Source of the DNA: Planctomycetota bacterium
GTDB taxonomy: Bacteria; Planctomycetota; UBA1135; JACQFD01
Assembly: GCA_016792805.1 (NCBI GenBank)
Contig: JAEUHX010000046.1
Span: 1-64,000 of the forward strand
Direction: 5' to 3'
DNA length: 64,000 bases
Both the position numbers and the translations under genes were made by a program. Position 1 is the first letter of the stretch. The number at the start of each line of letters is the position of its first letter. Shown here in pieces: positions 42,970-54,421 of the stretch. The notes below the pieces were generated by a model. The model did not search any database and was not told where the DNA came from. It saw only the letters and a program-made list of their open reading frames with translations.

Positions 42970-45524
42970 GGCGCAATCTGTAACGAGATCGCCCGCGAGC
43001 TCACCAGCTGAGCCGACGCCGGATTGCAAGTCATTCCGTCGCGGGCGATCTCCAACGCGATCGCCTGTGCGTAGTAGACCTTGTTCGCGAGAGCCGGCTG
43101 ATTCGGAATCGGTATAGCCAGCGATCCGACTCCGTAGGCGTCGGTGTAGATGTCGGCTGCGAGGAGTTCCACCGATTGCAATAGATCCACGTGGAATAGG
43201 AGTTGGAGCCCGAAGAGATCCGCTCCCGGAATATTGGCAACGTCGCCGATCAGCAAAAGCCCGAGCGAAAGCGGAGGTCCGTTCGTGAGGCCAAGGCCGA
43301 ACCCTTGCTCGCCCACGGCGGGCGCCACGCGAGCGGCGAGACCGAGCTGGCCTGCGCAGCCGGGGCTTCCCGTGCCGAAGGGAGTGATCCCTGCGACCGG
43401 GCCGCGTCCGTTCCGCAACACCGCGATCTCCCCGGAAACATAACAACCGGTCACGAGATCGGGCGCTCCGTCACTGTCGAGATCGGCGGCGAGCAGCGCG
43501 CGCGGAGTGCTCGGAATGCTGTGAGCCCACAGCGCACCGAGTGCGCCGCCGCCGCTTCCGAAACGCACAGAAACGGTGCCGAGGCTGCCTTCATTGGTCA
43601 CCGCGACGTCGGTGATTCCGTCGCCGTTCATATCTGTTGCAATCGGAGAGTGGATCGACGCGCCCGCGGCGATCGGTCCCGCATCCGCGAAGGCGCCGCC
43701 TCCGACGCCGCGGAGCCAGGTCAGCGTCGCGCCTCTCGCGGCAACGAGGTCGAGAATGAGGTCGCCGTCGAGATCTCCCACCCCCGCCTCGGAGCCGCCC
43801 GCCGCGTAGCTCACGCTGCTGAAGACGCCGCCGCCGGAGTTCATACAAACCGTGGTCTGACCGGCGGCGTCGCTCGAGATCACTAAGTCTCGCGAGCCAT
43901 CGAGATTGAGGTCGACGGCGGACAAGCTGTAAGGATGCAGCGGCGCCGCAAAGGACGACGGCGGGCCGAAGCCTCCTGCTCCGCCGGCTCGAATCGAGAC
44001 CGTGTCGACAAGATAGTTGGTGTACACCGCGTCGGGCCATGCGTCGTCATTCAGGTCCGCGACTGCAAGGCCACGCGGCAGCTGCCCCGTGGAGTACTCG
44101 ATCAGCGCCGGCTGAAATGTGGCATCTCCATTGCCGAGGAGAATGCGAAGCTTGTCGGCTCCCCAGTTCGTGACAGCAGCGTCGAGCACGCCGTCGTAGT
44201 TCAGGTCGGAGAGCGCAAGAATCGTCGGCTGATTGCCGGCTGCGTATGCGGTGACCGGGCTGAAGACCGCGCTGCCGAGTCCAACAAATACTCGGACGCT
44301 TCCCGCGGCAGCGGCGTGGGTCACCGCCAGGTCGGGAACGCCGTCCTGGTTCAGATCGCCCGTGCGGATGTCGGATGGCGACTGGCCGGATGCATACACG
44401 CCTGGAAGGCGAAACTTCCCCGTGCCGTCCCCGGCTCCGAGCACGATGCGCCCCGCGCTGTAGTTCACAACGGCGAGATCGGGTGCGGAGTCGCCGTTGA
44501 GCTGGCCGATAGCCACAAAAAGCGGCCCATCGTTCGCATACTGCTTCACGGGCGGCGCGAATGTGCCCGGACCGCTCGCAAGGAGCACGCTCACATCGCG
44601 GGATGTGTAATTCGACGTCACGAGGTCCGTGCGCCCATCTCCGTTGAGATCGCTCCCCGCGAGAGCATAGGGCTCCGCGCCGAGCGCGATCGCCTGCGGC
44701 GTGCCGAGAGTTCCCGCTCCAGAGTTCACAAGGATGGATACCTGCTGGCTCAGCTGGGACGCCACGGCGGCGTCGGGGAAACCATCCCCGGTCAAGTCCG
44801 CCGTCACGAGTCCCTTCGGAATAGAGCCCACGACATACGGGACCGGCGGCTGAAATGCACCGCCTCCAAGATTGAGGATGAGAGCGATCGATCCGCCTCC
44901 AGAATTGGTAACGACGATATCCGGCATGCCATTCAGATCCATGTCGGGAGCCGTCACGGTCCAACAATTGGCTCCGGGATTCATCGTGAACGTCGACACA
45001 AATCCGCCCGCTCCATTTCCATATAAGAGCGAGAGCGAACTCACACCGGCATTGGCCGTAATGACGTCGGGCTTGCCGTCACCGTTGAAATCGGCTGAGC
45101 TCGCCGTTCGCGCACCGGAGCCGACGGTCGTCGCTCCCGCCGACGAGAATCCGCCTACCGCGTTGGCAAGCAGCACCGATAGGGCGCCGGGATTCTTCAG
45201 ATGTGCGACGGCCAAATCCTGCCGTCCGTCAAGATTCAGATCGGCCGCGGTGACGCCGTGGGGATAATTTGTGACAGAAGGCATTGTCGCAGGCACAAAT
45301 CCGCCCGCTCCATTTCCGGCGAGAAGTGAAACCGAGGCGGAGCCGAAATTCGTGGCAACGAGATCGGTGCGCCCATCGCCGGTGAAATCCCCTGCGAGGA
45401 CGCTGGTCGGCTGCGTCCCGACGGAGAACTCCTGCCCGGGAAAGGGGCTCTGGGCAAGGGCCGTTGCGAGGAGAAGTTGAGATGGAGTTGCAACGATTGC
45501 GATTTTTACAAAGCGTGCGCGCAC
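42966..45524 (-). CDS. FG-GAP/VCBS-repeat surface protein with planctomycete C-terminal domain
   Basis: An 852-residue protein from GTG 45524 (longer frame to 45632 possible). After a short hydrophobic leader (QLLLATALAQS) come about thirteen repeats of integrin-alpha type, each with a calcium loop such as DFTGDGRTDLV, DLNLDGRQDLA or DMNGDGITDVA, forming one or two seven-bladed propellers. The C-terminus (about residues 715-852) has GTGSPGCAGQLGLA and FHVDLLQSVELL, the beta-sandwich domain that caps many secreted proteins in marine Planctomycetes. Calcium-dependent adhesion or carbohydrate binding outside the cell is likely. Its stop faces the preceding rightward gene. Confidence 0.87.
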   Translation of the reverse strand: MRARFVKIAIVATPSQLLLATALAQSPFPGQEFSVGTQPTSVLAGDFTGDGRTDLVATNFGSASVSLLAGNGAGGFVPATMPSVTNYPHGVTAADLNLDGRQDLAVAHLKNPGALSVLLANAVGGFSSAGATTVGSGARTASSADFNGDGKPDVITANAGVSSLSLLYGNGAGGFVSTFTMNPGANCWTVTAPDMDLNGMPDIVVTNSGGGSIALILNLGGGAFQPPVPYVVGSIPKGLVTADLTGDGFPDAAVASQLSQQVSILVNSGAGTLGTPQAIALGAEPYALAGSDLNGDGRTDLVTSNYTSRDVSVLLASGPGTFAPPVKQYANDGPLFVAIGQLNGDSAPDLAVVNYSAGRIVLGAGDGTGKFRLPGVYASGQSPSDIRTGDLNQDGVPDLAVTHAAAAGSVRVFVGLGSAVFSPVTAYAAGNQPTILALSDLNYDGVLDAAVTNWGADKLRILLGNGDATFQPALIEYSTGQLPRGLAVADLNDDAWPDAVYTNYLVDTVSIRAGGAGGFGPPSSFAAPLHPYSLSAVDLNLDGSRDLVISSDAAGQTTVCMNSGGGVFSSVSYAAGGSEAGVGDLDGDLILDLVAARGATLTWLRGVGGGAFADAGPIAAGASIHSPIATDMNGDGITDVAVTNEGSLGTVSVRFGSGGGALGALWAHSIPSTPRALLAADLDSDGAPDLVTGCYVSGEIAVLRNGRGPVAGITPFGTGSPGCAGQLGLAARVAPAVGEQGFGLGLTNGPPLSLGLLLIGDVANIPGADLFGLQLLFHVDLLQSVELLAADIYTDAYGVGSLAIPIPNQPALANKVYYAQAIALEIARDGMTCNPASAQLVSSRAISLQIAP

Positions 45525-45730
45525 GGGGTGAGCCTCAAAAGGGACATCCGGTTGTGAGCAACCGCCATGCCGCTGCAGCCCTCCTGCGACGCTCGACCCT
45601 TGCGCTCTGGAGTGCCTCCTCTCGCGCCGCATCCCAGTGCCGCCGCCCGTTGAACATTCTGCAATTCCGGTGCGAGGCCGGCACGGCGCGCACGCTTCGC
45701 TCGCGCGCCCCTCCCGTCCCAGAGTGTTGG

Positions 45731-46126
45731 CTACGACCGCTCGAGCTCGGCCGTCACAGCCGCGAGCGCAGCCGAGAACCGGCGGTCCAGCTCGTCGAGC
45801 TTCGAAGCCGCCTCGGACGTCAATCCTCGCCGCCCGAGCTGCTCGAGCTCCTTACAGATCTCGGCGAGTTCCATCGCACCGACGGTCGCGCTCGTAGATT
45901 TGAGCGTATGGGCGCACCGATCGAGCTTCCTGGCATCGGACTCCGCGATTGCCGTGCGAATCTCGCGAGCGTACGACGCGGCGTCTCGGAGATAGGTTCC
46001 AAGCACATCCTTGAGAAGTGTGACATCGCCGCCCGCAGCAAGCGAACGAAGTTCATCGATCGCAGTCGGATCCAGGGTCGCATACGGTTCGTCGCTCCCG
46101 GGGGACCCATCCGTTGGCCGTTTCAT
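45731..46126 (-). CDS. Histidine-phosphotransfer (HPt) protein
   Basis: A 131-residue four-helix HPt domain. The phosphorylatable His73 lies in AHTLKSTSATVGAMEL, the canonical H-x-L-K-x-x-(S/A) motif, and EICKELEQLGRRGLTSEA forms the following helix. It shuttles phosphate between a hybrid histidine kinase and a response regulator in a multistep phosphorelay. Neither partner is in the window, so it is an orphan. ATG 46126 gives a compact HPt; the frame upstream is intergenic repeat. Cytoplasmic. Confidence 0.88.
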   Translation of the reverse strand: MKRPTDGSPGSDEPYATLDPTAIDELRSLAAGGDVTLLKDVLGTYLRDAASYAREIRTAIAESDARKLDRCAHTLKSTSATVGAMELAEICKELEQLGRRGLTSEAASKLDELDRRFSAALAAVTAELERS

Positions 46127-46442
46127 GGATCGAGAGATTCCTTGTCGAGCGGGAGCAGAGGAGTTCCGCCCGACGGTAGCAGGCTGTGGCAAAAGTCCCG
46201 CGCGCAGCTCGAGTGACTCTTGCCACGGGCTGGTGGGCTCGCCTTGGATATCGGCTGGCGCGCACTCCGAGTCTGAGGGCTCACAGGACATGGAGCACCT
46301 TCTTCCGGTGTTTCTCGGCCCTTCTCGCGAACCCATCGTCGTGCCGCGATCGACGAAACGCCCCGCTGCGCCAGACGCGTCTGTCCCCGATCTCGTGAAA
46401 AGTGAACTTCAATTCGCTCAAAAGGAGTTCCTTAGCAAGCTG
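46127..46442. other. Intergenic region between HPt and VWA genes
   Basis: A 316-bp gap with no credible gene. It holds the short inverted repeat 46180-46232 (listed separately) and, at 46323-46360, sequence resembling the left half of repeat copy B. Both neighbours run leftward, so the upstream promoter for the HPt gene lies here. Confidence 0.5.
46180..46232. repeat. Intergenic inverted repeat, copy C (short form)
   Basis: caggctgtggcaaaagt (46180-46196) and actcttgccacgggctg (46216-46232) are near-perfect reverse complements with a 19-bp spacer and match the outer arms of copy A. As a hairpin it could act as a terminator or be a recombination remnant. It lies upstream of the HPt gene. Confidence 0.7.
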
Positions 46443-48893
46443 CTAATCGTTACGCCGCGTGGAGAGGATGGCCGCAAGGAGCGCGACAGCCGCAGCGAGG
46501 ATCCAGGGGCGGGCGTGCCGCGAGAAATCGGGGGGGCTCGCGGGCGGAGCCGGCTCCGCCGGGCCGCGATCGGTCGCCGTCGAAGGCAACGAGGCCAGAA
46601 GCGCCCCCACGGTCGGCACCTCCGGCCTGCGTTCGTGTCTCCGGAGGCTCGTGCGGCGCCAGCCGGGAGAGATCGGCTCCGTTTCTCCGGTCAGCGCGCT
46701 CCCCACCTCGACCGCCGCGCGCCCCGCGCCGAGGTCCTGCCGGGGCGAGCCGCTCGATTCGCCGAGCCACCCCCACAGGTCGGAACCCCAAGTCCAGGCG
46801 ACTCCATCGCGAACGCGGAGCGAGAAGGGTTCCGCCGCGGGTTCGCTTCGGCCCACGGCGTGGGCAAGGCGCGCCAGCAGGATCTGTGGATTCGGCTCGC
46901 CGGCCCACTCCGAGAATCCGCCCTGCTGCTCGATTCCGAGCAGAGCGGCGGAGCCGCCGCGTGCCGCCCCGACGACGAGAACCGGCACGCCGGCTTCTGT
47001 GCGCACGAGCGCTGCCCCCGTGAGCCGCGGCGCAAGCTCACAAAATCCCGAGATCGGCTTCCAATCGGAGACTCCAAGGCCTTCGAGAAGGCGCACCCCT
47101 TCTGTGCCAATCAGCCGCACCTTCGGCTCCGGCGGCAGACTCGGCGGCAACGGCTGCGGGCGCGGCTTCGGCGGCTTGGGAGGGGCCGGTTTCGGCGGCG
47201 CTGGCTTCGGAGGCGGCTCCTGCTTCTCGGCCGGCTGGGGCTGCGGAACGGCGCGCCGGCCGCCCCCTGGCGGCGTCCCCGTTGCGCGGCGAACTTCCTG
47301 CGTCACGATCGCGGGGATCTGCTCTTCTGTAGCAGGATACACTTTGCCGCGCCCCCACAGAGCGAGCCGTCCGAGCAGCTCCGGATCCTGATCACCTTCG
47401 CCCACCACAAATACCGTGGAAAGCGTGATTCCCCACTCGGCGAATTGTTTCGTCAGCAGCTCGCGGTACGGAGCGGTGACTTTGTCGTGGGTCGCACCAT
47501 CTGTAATGAGAATCGCGTGGCGCAGGCCGGCCGGAGTCCGTCGGAGCTGGTCGGCCGCCACGCGGAGCGCAGGATAGAAGAGCGTGCCGCCGCGCGGGTA
47601 GACCGTATCGAGCTTGGGGCGCACCTTGTCCGGAGCGCCGACGAGATCGGCCGCAAAGACGATCTCGGGCTCGTTGTCGAACGCTACGACGGTTAAGTAA
47701 TCATCCGCTGCGAGGAGCTGAGCAGTGGCCAGCGCAGCCTCCTTGGCGAGTGCCATCTTGCGTCCCACCATCGAGCCCGATCGGTCGATCACGAGCGCGA
47801 TGGCGGCAACGGCCGTCTCGCTCGCGGCTTTGGGCATCGGCGCGCTCACGGCGGGCGCCGGCGGACCGACCGGCTGCGCCGGCTCTTTTGTCGGTTCCGC
47901 CGGAGGCGGCTCCTCAGGCGGCGCGTCGGCTTCCTCCGGTTCGCCTTCCTCGACAGGCGGCTCCGGAGGCTTCTCCTTGGGGCGGGGCACCCAGCGCGCC
48001 GGCAGGCGCTCCGAGAGGCGCGTCGGCTGTGCTGCCGCAAGGGCCTCTTCACCGATCAGTACAATTCCAGTTCCCGCCTCCGTCCAACGGAGCAGCCGCT
48101 CCAATTCGCGCGCCCAGCGTGCTCCTTCGAGGACGACGCATGCAGGAGGCGATTCGTCGGAGAAGCTCTCGAGGCTCGAAATGTGAAATCCCTGGGCGGC
48201 GAGCGCGGCCGCGGCGTACGAGTTCGGCTCGGAGACGGCGACGCGCGACGGGGCGCGGGTCTCGAAGCGCACCTCCACCGGCGGCTCGCCCGCCCGCCCC
48301 GCGACGCGCGCCACATGCACGCCTGCCGCCATCGGAGGAATCGTTACTTCCAGCTCACCGCCGGCTCGGACCGAGCCCGGCACGCCGGTGATCGGCCGGC
48401 CGTCGATCTCGATCTGTAAGGAGCCCAGAAGTAACTGATCTCCGACCAGCGACCAGACGGCGGGCCGGCCTGCAGCGACACGCTCCTCGAAGCGCACCTC
48501 GAGGAGCGTTGGAGAAGTGAGCTTGCGCTCCTCAATGAGGATCGTGTGTTCGTCGGGCCGCGCGTTCGGCGACTCTGCGGCGCCAACGCGAAGCCGCAGG
48601 TCCGGGGCGGCGAAGGACTCGAGCGCCGCAGCGCTGGCGCGCCCCGCCTCGTCGTCGGGAAGCACCACCCGCGCGAGCGCGCCCGCTGCGCGGTGCGCCT
48701 CCTCAGCGGCAGCGCGCCGCTCCGGCTCGCCTGCGGCGCGCGGCTCCGAGACGAGAATGGTGGCGAAGGGGCGGCTCGCACCGAGGCCGTCGCCGCGATC
48801 GGGCGACACGTCCGCGTCGCTCCCGCGCGTGGCTGCGATGGCAAGGCAGCCAATTGCCGCCGCCACGCATACCACAGCGAATCGCACGCGCAT
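46443..48893 (-). CDS. VWA-domain membrane protein
   Basis: An 816-residue envelope protein with an N-terminal signal or anchor (VRFAVVCVAAAIGCLAIAAT) and a C-terminal membrane helix (HARPWILAAAVALLAAIL). Between them are a beta/GATase-like N-terminal part (to about 300), a Pro/Glu-rich linker, a von Willebrand A domain (about 360-560) with the MIDAS motif DRSGSM and HAILITDGATHD, a second proline-rich linker and a C-terminal domain resembling glutamine-amidotransferase-like halves (GVPVLVVGAARGGSAALLGI). Such VWA proteins occur in BatA/BatB-like or CoxE-like systems. No partner MoxR ATPase gene is nearby. Metal-dependent protein binding is likely. Its start is 20 bp from the next gene's stop. 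Confidence 0.83.
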   Translation of the reverse strand: MRVRFAVVCVAAAIGCLAIAATRGSDADVSPDRGDGLGASRPFATILVSEPRAAGEPERRAAAEEAHRAAGALARVVLPDDEAGRASAAALESFAAPDLRLRVGAAESPNARPDEHTILIEERKLTSPTLLEVRFEERVAAGRPAVWSLVGDQLLLGSLQIEIDGRPITGVPGSVRAGGELEVTIPPMAAGVHVARVAGRAGEPPVEVRFETRAPSRVAVSEPNSYAAAALAAQGFHISSLESFSDESPPACVVLEGARWARELERLLRWTEAGTGIVLIGEEALAAAQPTRLSERLPARWVPRPKEKPPEPPVEEGEPEEADAPPEEPPPAEPTKEPAQPVGPPAPAVSAPMPKAASETAVAAIALVIDRSGSMVGRKMALAKEAALATAQLLAADDYLTVVAFDNEPEIVFAADLVGAPDKVRPKLDTVYPRGGTLFYPALRVAADQLRRTPAGLRHAILITDGATHDKVTAPYRELLTKQFAEWGITLSTVFVVGEGDQDPELLGRLALWGRGKVYPATEEQIPAIVTQEVRRATGTPPGGGRRAVPQPQPAEKQEPPPKPAPPKPAPPKPPKPRPQPLPPSLPPEPKVRLIGTEGVRLLEGLGVSDWKPISGFCELAPRLTGAALVRTEAGVPVLVVGAARGGSAALLGIEQQGGFSEWAGEPNPQILLARLAHAVGRSEPAAEPFSLRVRDGVAWTWGSDLWGWLGESSGSPRQDLGAGRAAVEVGSALTGETEPISPGWRRTSLRRHERRPEVPTVGALLASLPSTATDRGPAEPAPPASPPDFSRHARPWILAAAVALLAAILSTRRND

Positions 48894-48912
48894 GGCGAGG
48901 CCGGGCGAAATC

Positions 48913-50229
48913 CTACTTTTCGGCGCCGGTCGCCCGTGCGCGCAGCAGCAGCGGCTCGCACCAATCGGCGTAGTCGGCGATGTCCATGCCGTCGGCGTAA
49001 TCCACCTCGAGCGTCAGCTTGCGCACGTCCTTGAGGGAGATGTCCGGAAGTGCGACCGCGGGCTCGCCAGTCCGCAGCACGGGGCTTTCCCACAAAACCT
49101 TGTCGTCGCCAAGGACGCGGAAGATCACCGATCCTTTCCGCAAGAATTGTAGCGTTTCGTCGTCGACGCCGACGCGCGCGCGCAAACCCACAAAAGGCTC
49201 CGTGAGCGCATAGGTGAGCTTCGAGCGCGAGTGCACGCCGATCCCCGTGGCGAACTCCACTCCGCCGACGCGCAGCGGCTTGTCGGCGACGTTGCGGTCG
49301 CGCCGCCAGGGACGGCGTGAGCCGAAGGAGCTTCCGAGATAGGGCTGGTCGAGAGCCTCCACGGGCTCGAGATCCGAGAGGTCGACGAATTGTTGATTGC
49401 GAAGCCGGATCGCCTGGAGCGCGCGAAGAGGAATGGCAATCTCCGGAATGGCCGCCGTCGACACGCGAAGGGCGCCAGCGCCGACGCCGAGCAGCTTGGC
49501 GCGGATGCGCCCTTCCGGTGCCAGCGCGAGCACGGCATCGGCTTCAAAGGGAGCGGCCGGCTTGTCCTCGCCAAGCGGAGCGAGCGAGAGGGCAACAATC
49601 TCGGCGAACGGAAATGTGGTCTTTCCGAGCACGCTCTCGAATTCCACGCCCGCGGCGGAGAACGCGAGCAGCGTGCCCTGGATCGGCTCGACGACCGTCT
49701 CGGCCCCCGCCGCTCCCTTGCGGAGCCGGAAGAGCCGGTCTTTGCCGGGCTGCGTCGAGAGATCGGTCAGCGACTTCGGAAGCCGATCGGTGAAGATCAC
49801 TTTTCTCACCGACTCGATCGGAATCGCAAGCGGCGCCCCTTCGAGCGCGAGCTCGAGCGATTCGGCGGAGCCCGATCGCCAAAGCCCGCTAAGGCTGTCG
49901 CCCATGGGAAGCTCAACCCGCAAGCGCCCGCCGGCGCCCTCGCTCTTGGCATCGGGGCTCTTGGCCTCGCCATGGGGAAACTGGATGGAGAGGAGCTCTG
50001 AGAGCGAGAAGGTCGTCGAGCCGGAGCCGACGACGTCGACGCCGATCGATTTCGAGTCGAGGGAGCGCAGCTCGCCGCGTACGGCTTCGCCGCGCAGCGG
50101 GCGCACCTCAACGGCCGTCGGCCCTTGCAGGATCCGCCGTGCGTGAGGCTCGTAGGTCGACGCGGAGGCGATCGGAGCGGCTGCCACCACGGGGAGCCAC
50201 AGTCGCAGAAGGGATCGAATTCGAAGCAT
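48913..50229 (-). CDS. NPCBM-domain secreted protein
   Basis: A 438-residue protein. ATG 50229 starts a signal peptide (RIRSLLRLWLPVVAAAPIAS). The first 300 residues are beta-rich repeats with LRGEAVRGELRSLDSKS and IPIESVRKVIFTDRLP, without enzyme motifs. The C-terminal 140 residues form an NPCBM (novel putative carbohydrate-binding module) domain: DQPYLGSSFGSRRPWRRDRN, then GIGVHSRSKLTYAL and VDYADGMDIADYADWCEP. Such domains bind polysaccharide in Planctomycetes and Actinobacteria. Leftward, 20 bp before the VWA gene and likely in its operon. The frame beyond 50229 to 50613 is upstream DNA. Confidence 0.85.
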   Translation of the reverse strand: MLRIRSLLRLWLPVVAAAPIASASTYEPHARRILQGPTAVEVRPLRGEAVRGELRSLDSKSIGVDVVGSGSTTFSLSELLSIQFPHGEAKSPDAKSEGAGGRLRVELPMGDSLSGLWRSGSAESLELALEGAPLAIPIESVRKVIFTDRLPKSLTDLSTQPGKDRLFRLRKGAAGAETVVEPIQGTLLAFSAAGVEFESVLGKTTFPFAEIVALSLAPLGEDKPAAPFEADAVLALAPEGRIRAKLLGVGAGALRVSTAAIPEIAIPLRALQAIRLRNQQFVDLSDLEPVEALDQPYLGSSFGSRRPWRRDRNVADKPLRVGGVEFATGIGVHSRSKLTYALTEPFVGLRARVGVDDETLQFLRKGSVIFRVLGDDKVLWESPVLRTGEPAVALPDISLKDVRKLTLEVDYADGMDIADYADWCEPLLLRARATGAEK

Positions 50230-50603
50230 GGGTTCTGCTGCCGTTTTGACGCCCGGTTCAAGCTCGCCACCGATGCCCTGCCAAGCGGGCAGCAGCGCGG
50301 AGGGTCTCGCTCGAATCGCGGCGAAGAGTGTAACGAGCGCCAGATTCGGAGGTTGGGACGACGAACGCCGGCCCCCCGGCCATTCGATCCCCCGGCATCG
50401 AATTTGAAAACAGGGCGGGCTCCTGCGCCCGGTTTTCGGTGGCTCCGCTATTGGCGGCTCCACCGGTGCCGTGGCGGCCGGCGCCCCTGCCGAGGCTTTG
50501 GCAGCGCGTCGGGCGCCCCGCAGGCTTCCACGAATCTCTTGTTCAACCCCAATCGTTGTCAGGCCGCCGTGTCCCGGCGGCTGGCCCTTCAGGATTCTGA
50601 CCG
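50230..50603. other. Divergent intergenic region before groEL1
   Basis: 374 bp between the leftward NPCBM gene and rightward groEL1, with no credible gene. I looked for the CIRCE operator TTAGCACTC/GAGTGCTAA and for a sigma-32-type promoter and found neither. A weak TTGTTCAACCCC run near 50537 is the only promoter-like text. The region must hold both promoters. Confidence 0.55.
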
Positions 50604-52268
50604 ATGACAGCAAAGCAGATGGTGTTCGATGCGGACGCGCGCGAGGCGCTGCGCCGCGGTGTCGAGAAGCTCGCCCGAGCCGTCGTGAGCACGCTCGGGC
50701 CGCGCGGCCGCAATGCGGTGCTCGACAAGGGCTGGGGCGGACCCACCGTCACGAAAGACGGCGTCACAGTCGCCGAGGAGATTCAGCTCGACGACCCGTA
50801 CGAGAACATGGGCGCGCAGCTCGTGAAGGAAGTGGCGAGCAAGACGAGCGACGTGGCGGGCGACGGCACGACCACCGCCACGCTGCTCACGGAGGCGATC
50901 TTCACAGCCGGCCTGCGTCACCTCACCGCCGGCGCCAATGAAGCGGCTCTGATCCGCGGCATGCGCAAGGGAGTCGAGGCGATCGGCGAGGAGCTGAAGA
51001 AGATGGCCAAGAAGGTCGACGGCTCCAAGGAGATCCAGCAGGTCGCCGCCATCGCGTCCAATAATGATCCCGAGATTGGGAAGATTATTGCAGATGCGAT
51101 GGATAAGGTCGGCAAGGACGGCGTGATCACGGTGGAGGAGGGCAAGAGCCTCGACACCGACGTGCGCGTCGTCGAAGGAATGCAATTCGATCGCGGATTC
51201 CTCTCGCCCCATTTCGTGACCGACCCGGACACGATGGAATGCGCCCTCAGCGATTGTTTCATCCTTATTTATGAGGACAAGCTCTCCAGCATTGCGAAAC
51301 TCCTCCCGCTCCTCGAGAAGGCAAAGAATGCGGGCAAGCCGCTTCTGATCATCGCCGAGGATATCGAGGGCGAAGCCCTCGCGACGCTTGTGGTGAACCG
51401 CCTCAAGGGAATTTTGAACGTGTGCGCGGTCAAGGCGCCGGGCTACGGCGACCGCCGCAAGGCGATGCTCGAGGACATCGCGATCCTGACGGGCGGCAAG
51501 GCGCTTATGAAGGACCTTGGGTTCGACCTCGCCACGATTCCGCTCTCCGACCTCGGCCGCGCGAAGAAAGTGGTGGTCGATGCGGACAATACCACCATTG
51601 TGCAGGGTGCCGGAGCGGCGTCGGCTGTGAGCGGCCGTGCGAAGCAGATCCGCGCGGAGATCGCCACTACGACGTCCGACTACGACCGCGAGAAGCTCCA
51701 GGAGCGCCTCGCGAAGCTCACGGGCGGCATTGCACAAATCGAGGTGGGCGCCGCCACCGAGACGGAAATGAAAGAGAAGAAGGCGCGCGTCGAGGATGCG
51801 ATCCACGCCACGCGCGCGGCCGTCGAGGAGGGCATCCTCCCGGGCGGCGGTGTCGCGCTGCTGCGCGCCATCAAGGCGCTCGACAAGGTCTCCGTCGATG
51901 AGGAGGAGAAGTTCGGAATTGATGTGCTGCGCGAAGCGCTCCGGCGCCCCGTGGAGCGCATCGCAGAGAACGCCGGCTTCGACGGCCCCGTGGTTTCGCG
52001 GCGCATTCTCAAGGAGAACAAATCGAGCTACGGGTTCAACGCCATGTCCGGCGAATATGTGGACATGCTGAGCGCCGGAATCGTCGACCCGGCGAAGGTG
52101 ACGCGCACCGCGCTCCAGAATGCCGTGAGCGTGTCGACGCTGTTGCTCTCGACCGACGCCATGATCGCCGAGAAGCCCAAGGAGGAGACCGCCAAGAAGG
52201 GCGGCCACGGCCATGGGCACGACCACGGCGACATGGGCGATATGGGCGGCGGCGATATGGATTTCTAA
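50604..52268 (+). CDS. groEL1: Chaperonin GroEL, copy 1 (His/Gly/Met-rich tail)
   Basis: A 554-residue 60-kDa chaperonin subunit. [20 protein letters not shown] and the ATP-binding [12 protein letters not shown] are conserved, as is the apical/intermediate sequence ([18 protein letters not shown]). It diverges from groEL2 throughout (for instance AADARE-type N-terminus versus NARAKVKAG). The C-terminus is [19 protein letters not shown]: a histidine-rich version of the Gly-Gly-Met tail. ATG 50604 is the family start. It stands 76 bp before groES. It is probably a specialised or alternative chaperonin; having both copies next to one groES suggests duplication. Confidence 0.95.
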   Translation: MTAKQMVFDADAREALRRGVEKLARAVVSTLGPRGRNAVLDKGWGGPTVTKDGVTVAEEIQLDDPYENMGAQLVKEVASKTSDVAGDGTTTATLLTEAIFTAGLRHLTAGANEAALIRGMRKGVEAIGEELKKMAKKVDGSKEIQQVAAIASNNDPEIGKIIADAMDKVGKDGVITVEEGKSLDTDVRVVEGMQFDRGFLSPHFVTDPDTMECALSDCFILIYEDKLSSIAKLLPLLEKAKNAGKPLLIIAEDIEGEALATLVVNRLKGILNVCAVKAPGYGDRRKAMLEDIAILTGGKALMKDLGFDLATIPLSDLGRAKKVVVDADNTTIVQGAGAASAVSGRAKQIRAEIATTTSDYDREKLQERLAKLTGGIAQIEVGAATETEMKEKKARVEDAIHATRAAVEEGILPGGGVALLRAIKALDKVSVDEEEKFGIDVLREALRRPVERIAENAGFDGPVVSRRILKENKSSYGFNAMSGEYVDMLSAGIVDPAKVTRTALQNAVSVSTLLLSTDAMIAEKPKEETAKKGGHGHGHDHGDMGDMGGGDMDF

Positions 52269-52344
52269 GGTCCTCGATCCCTAAGGATCTCCCTGAACTT
52301 CACAATTTCAACACACCCAAACACCGAATCCCAAAGATACGAAC

Positions 52345-52635
52345 ATGGCACAGCTCAAGCCCATCGAAGATCGCGTGCTCGTCAAAGTCCTCGAGGCCGA
52401 GGAGAAGACCGCGGGCGGAATCGTCCTTCCGGACAACGCGAAGGAAAAGCCCCAGCGCGGCCGCGTCGTCGCGGTCGGCAACGGCAAGCTGCTCGGCGAC
52501 GGCAAGCGCCAGGAACTCAGCGTGAAGTCCGGAGATGAAGTGATCTTCGGCAAGTACTCCGGCTCCGACATCAAGATCGACGGCGACGAGTTCAAGGTCC
52601 TGCGCGAGTCGGACCTCCTCGCGAAGATCGGCTAA
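52345..52635 (+). CDS. groES: Co-chaperonin GroES
   Basis: A 96-residue co-chaperonin forming the seven-subunit lid on GroEL. The N-terminal strand ([18 protein letters not shown]), mobile loop ([18 protein letters not shown]) and roof hairpin region ([18 protein letters not shown]) are all normal, and the length matches the family. It lies between the two groEL genes, with 76 bp from groEL1 and 42 bp to groEL2, all on the same strand. It presumably serves both. No CIRCE operator precedes it. Confidence 0.97.
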   Translation: MAQLKPIEDRVLVKVLEAEEKTAGGIVLPDNAKEKPQRGRVVAVGNGKLLGDGKRQELSVKSGDEVIFGKYSGSDIKIDGDEFKVLRESDLLAKIG

Positions 52636-52677
52636 TTCCACCGTCCGCGGAAACAAACAAAAACAACAGAACAAAAC

Positions 52678-54282
<1,605 letters not shown>

Positions 54283-54421
54283 CGCAGCGAACGAAGACTC
54301 AGATCCATGATCGGAGCGGCGGTGAGCGGAGGCAGAGGTCTTCGTTCACCGCTTGCTCCATCGGGCTCCACCGCTCGCCCTATCCCGATCTCCTTCTTCC
54401 GGGCCCACGAATCTCCACGCC

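Noticed and set aside
43935..45026. 363-codon rightward frame opposite the VCBS gene
   Set aside because: It is the antisense of a calcium-repeat gene and shows repetitive basic sequence; the sense strand is clearly coding.
46011..47696. 561-codon rightward frame opposite the VWA gene
   Set aside because: It crosses intergenic repeat DNA and the VWA gene, and is Arg-rich without motifs.
50230..50603. CIRCE/HrcA operator before groEL1
   Set aside because: I looked for TTAGCACTC/GAGTGCTAA and saw no match before either groEL or groES.
50589..52226. 545-codon leftward open frame opposite groEL1
   Set aside because: It mirrors groEL1 in a high-GC genome and lacks protein character; groEL1 is beyond doubt. 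The same applies to the leftward frame at 12177-13772 opposite ugd.
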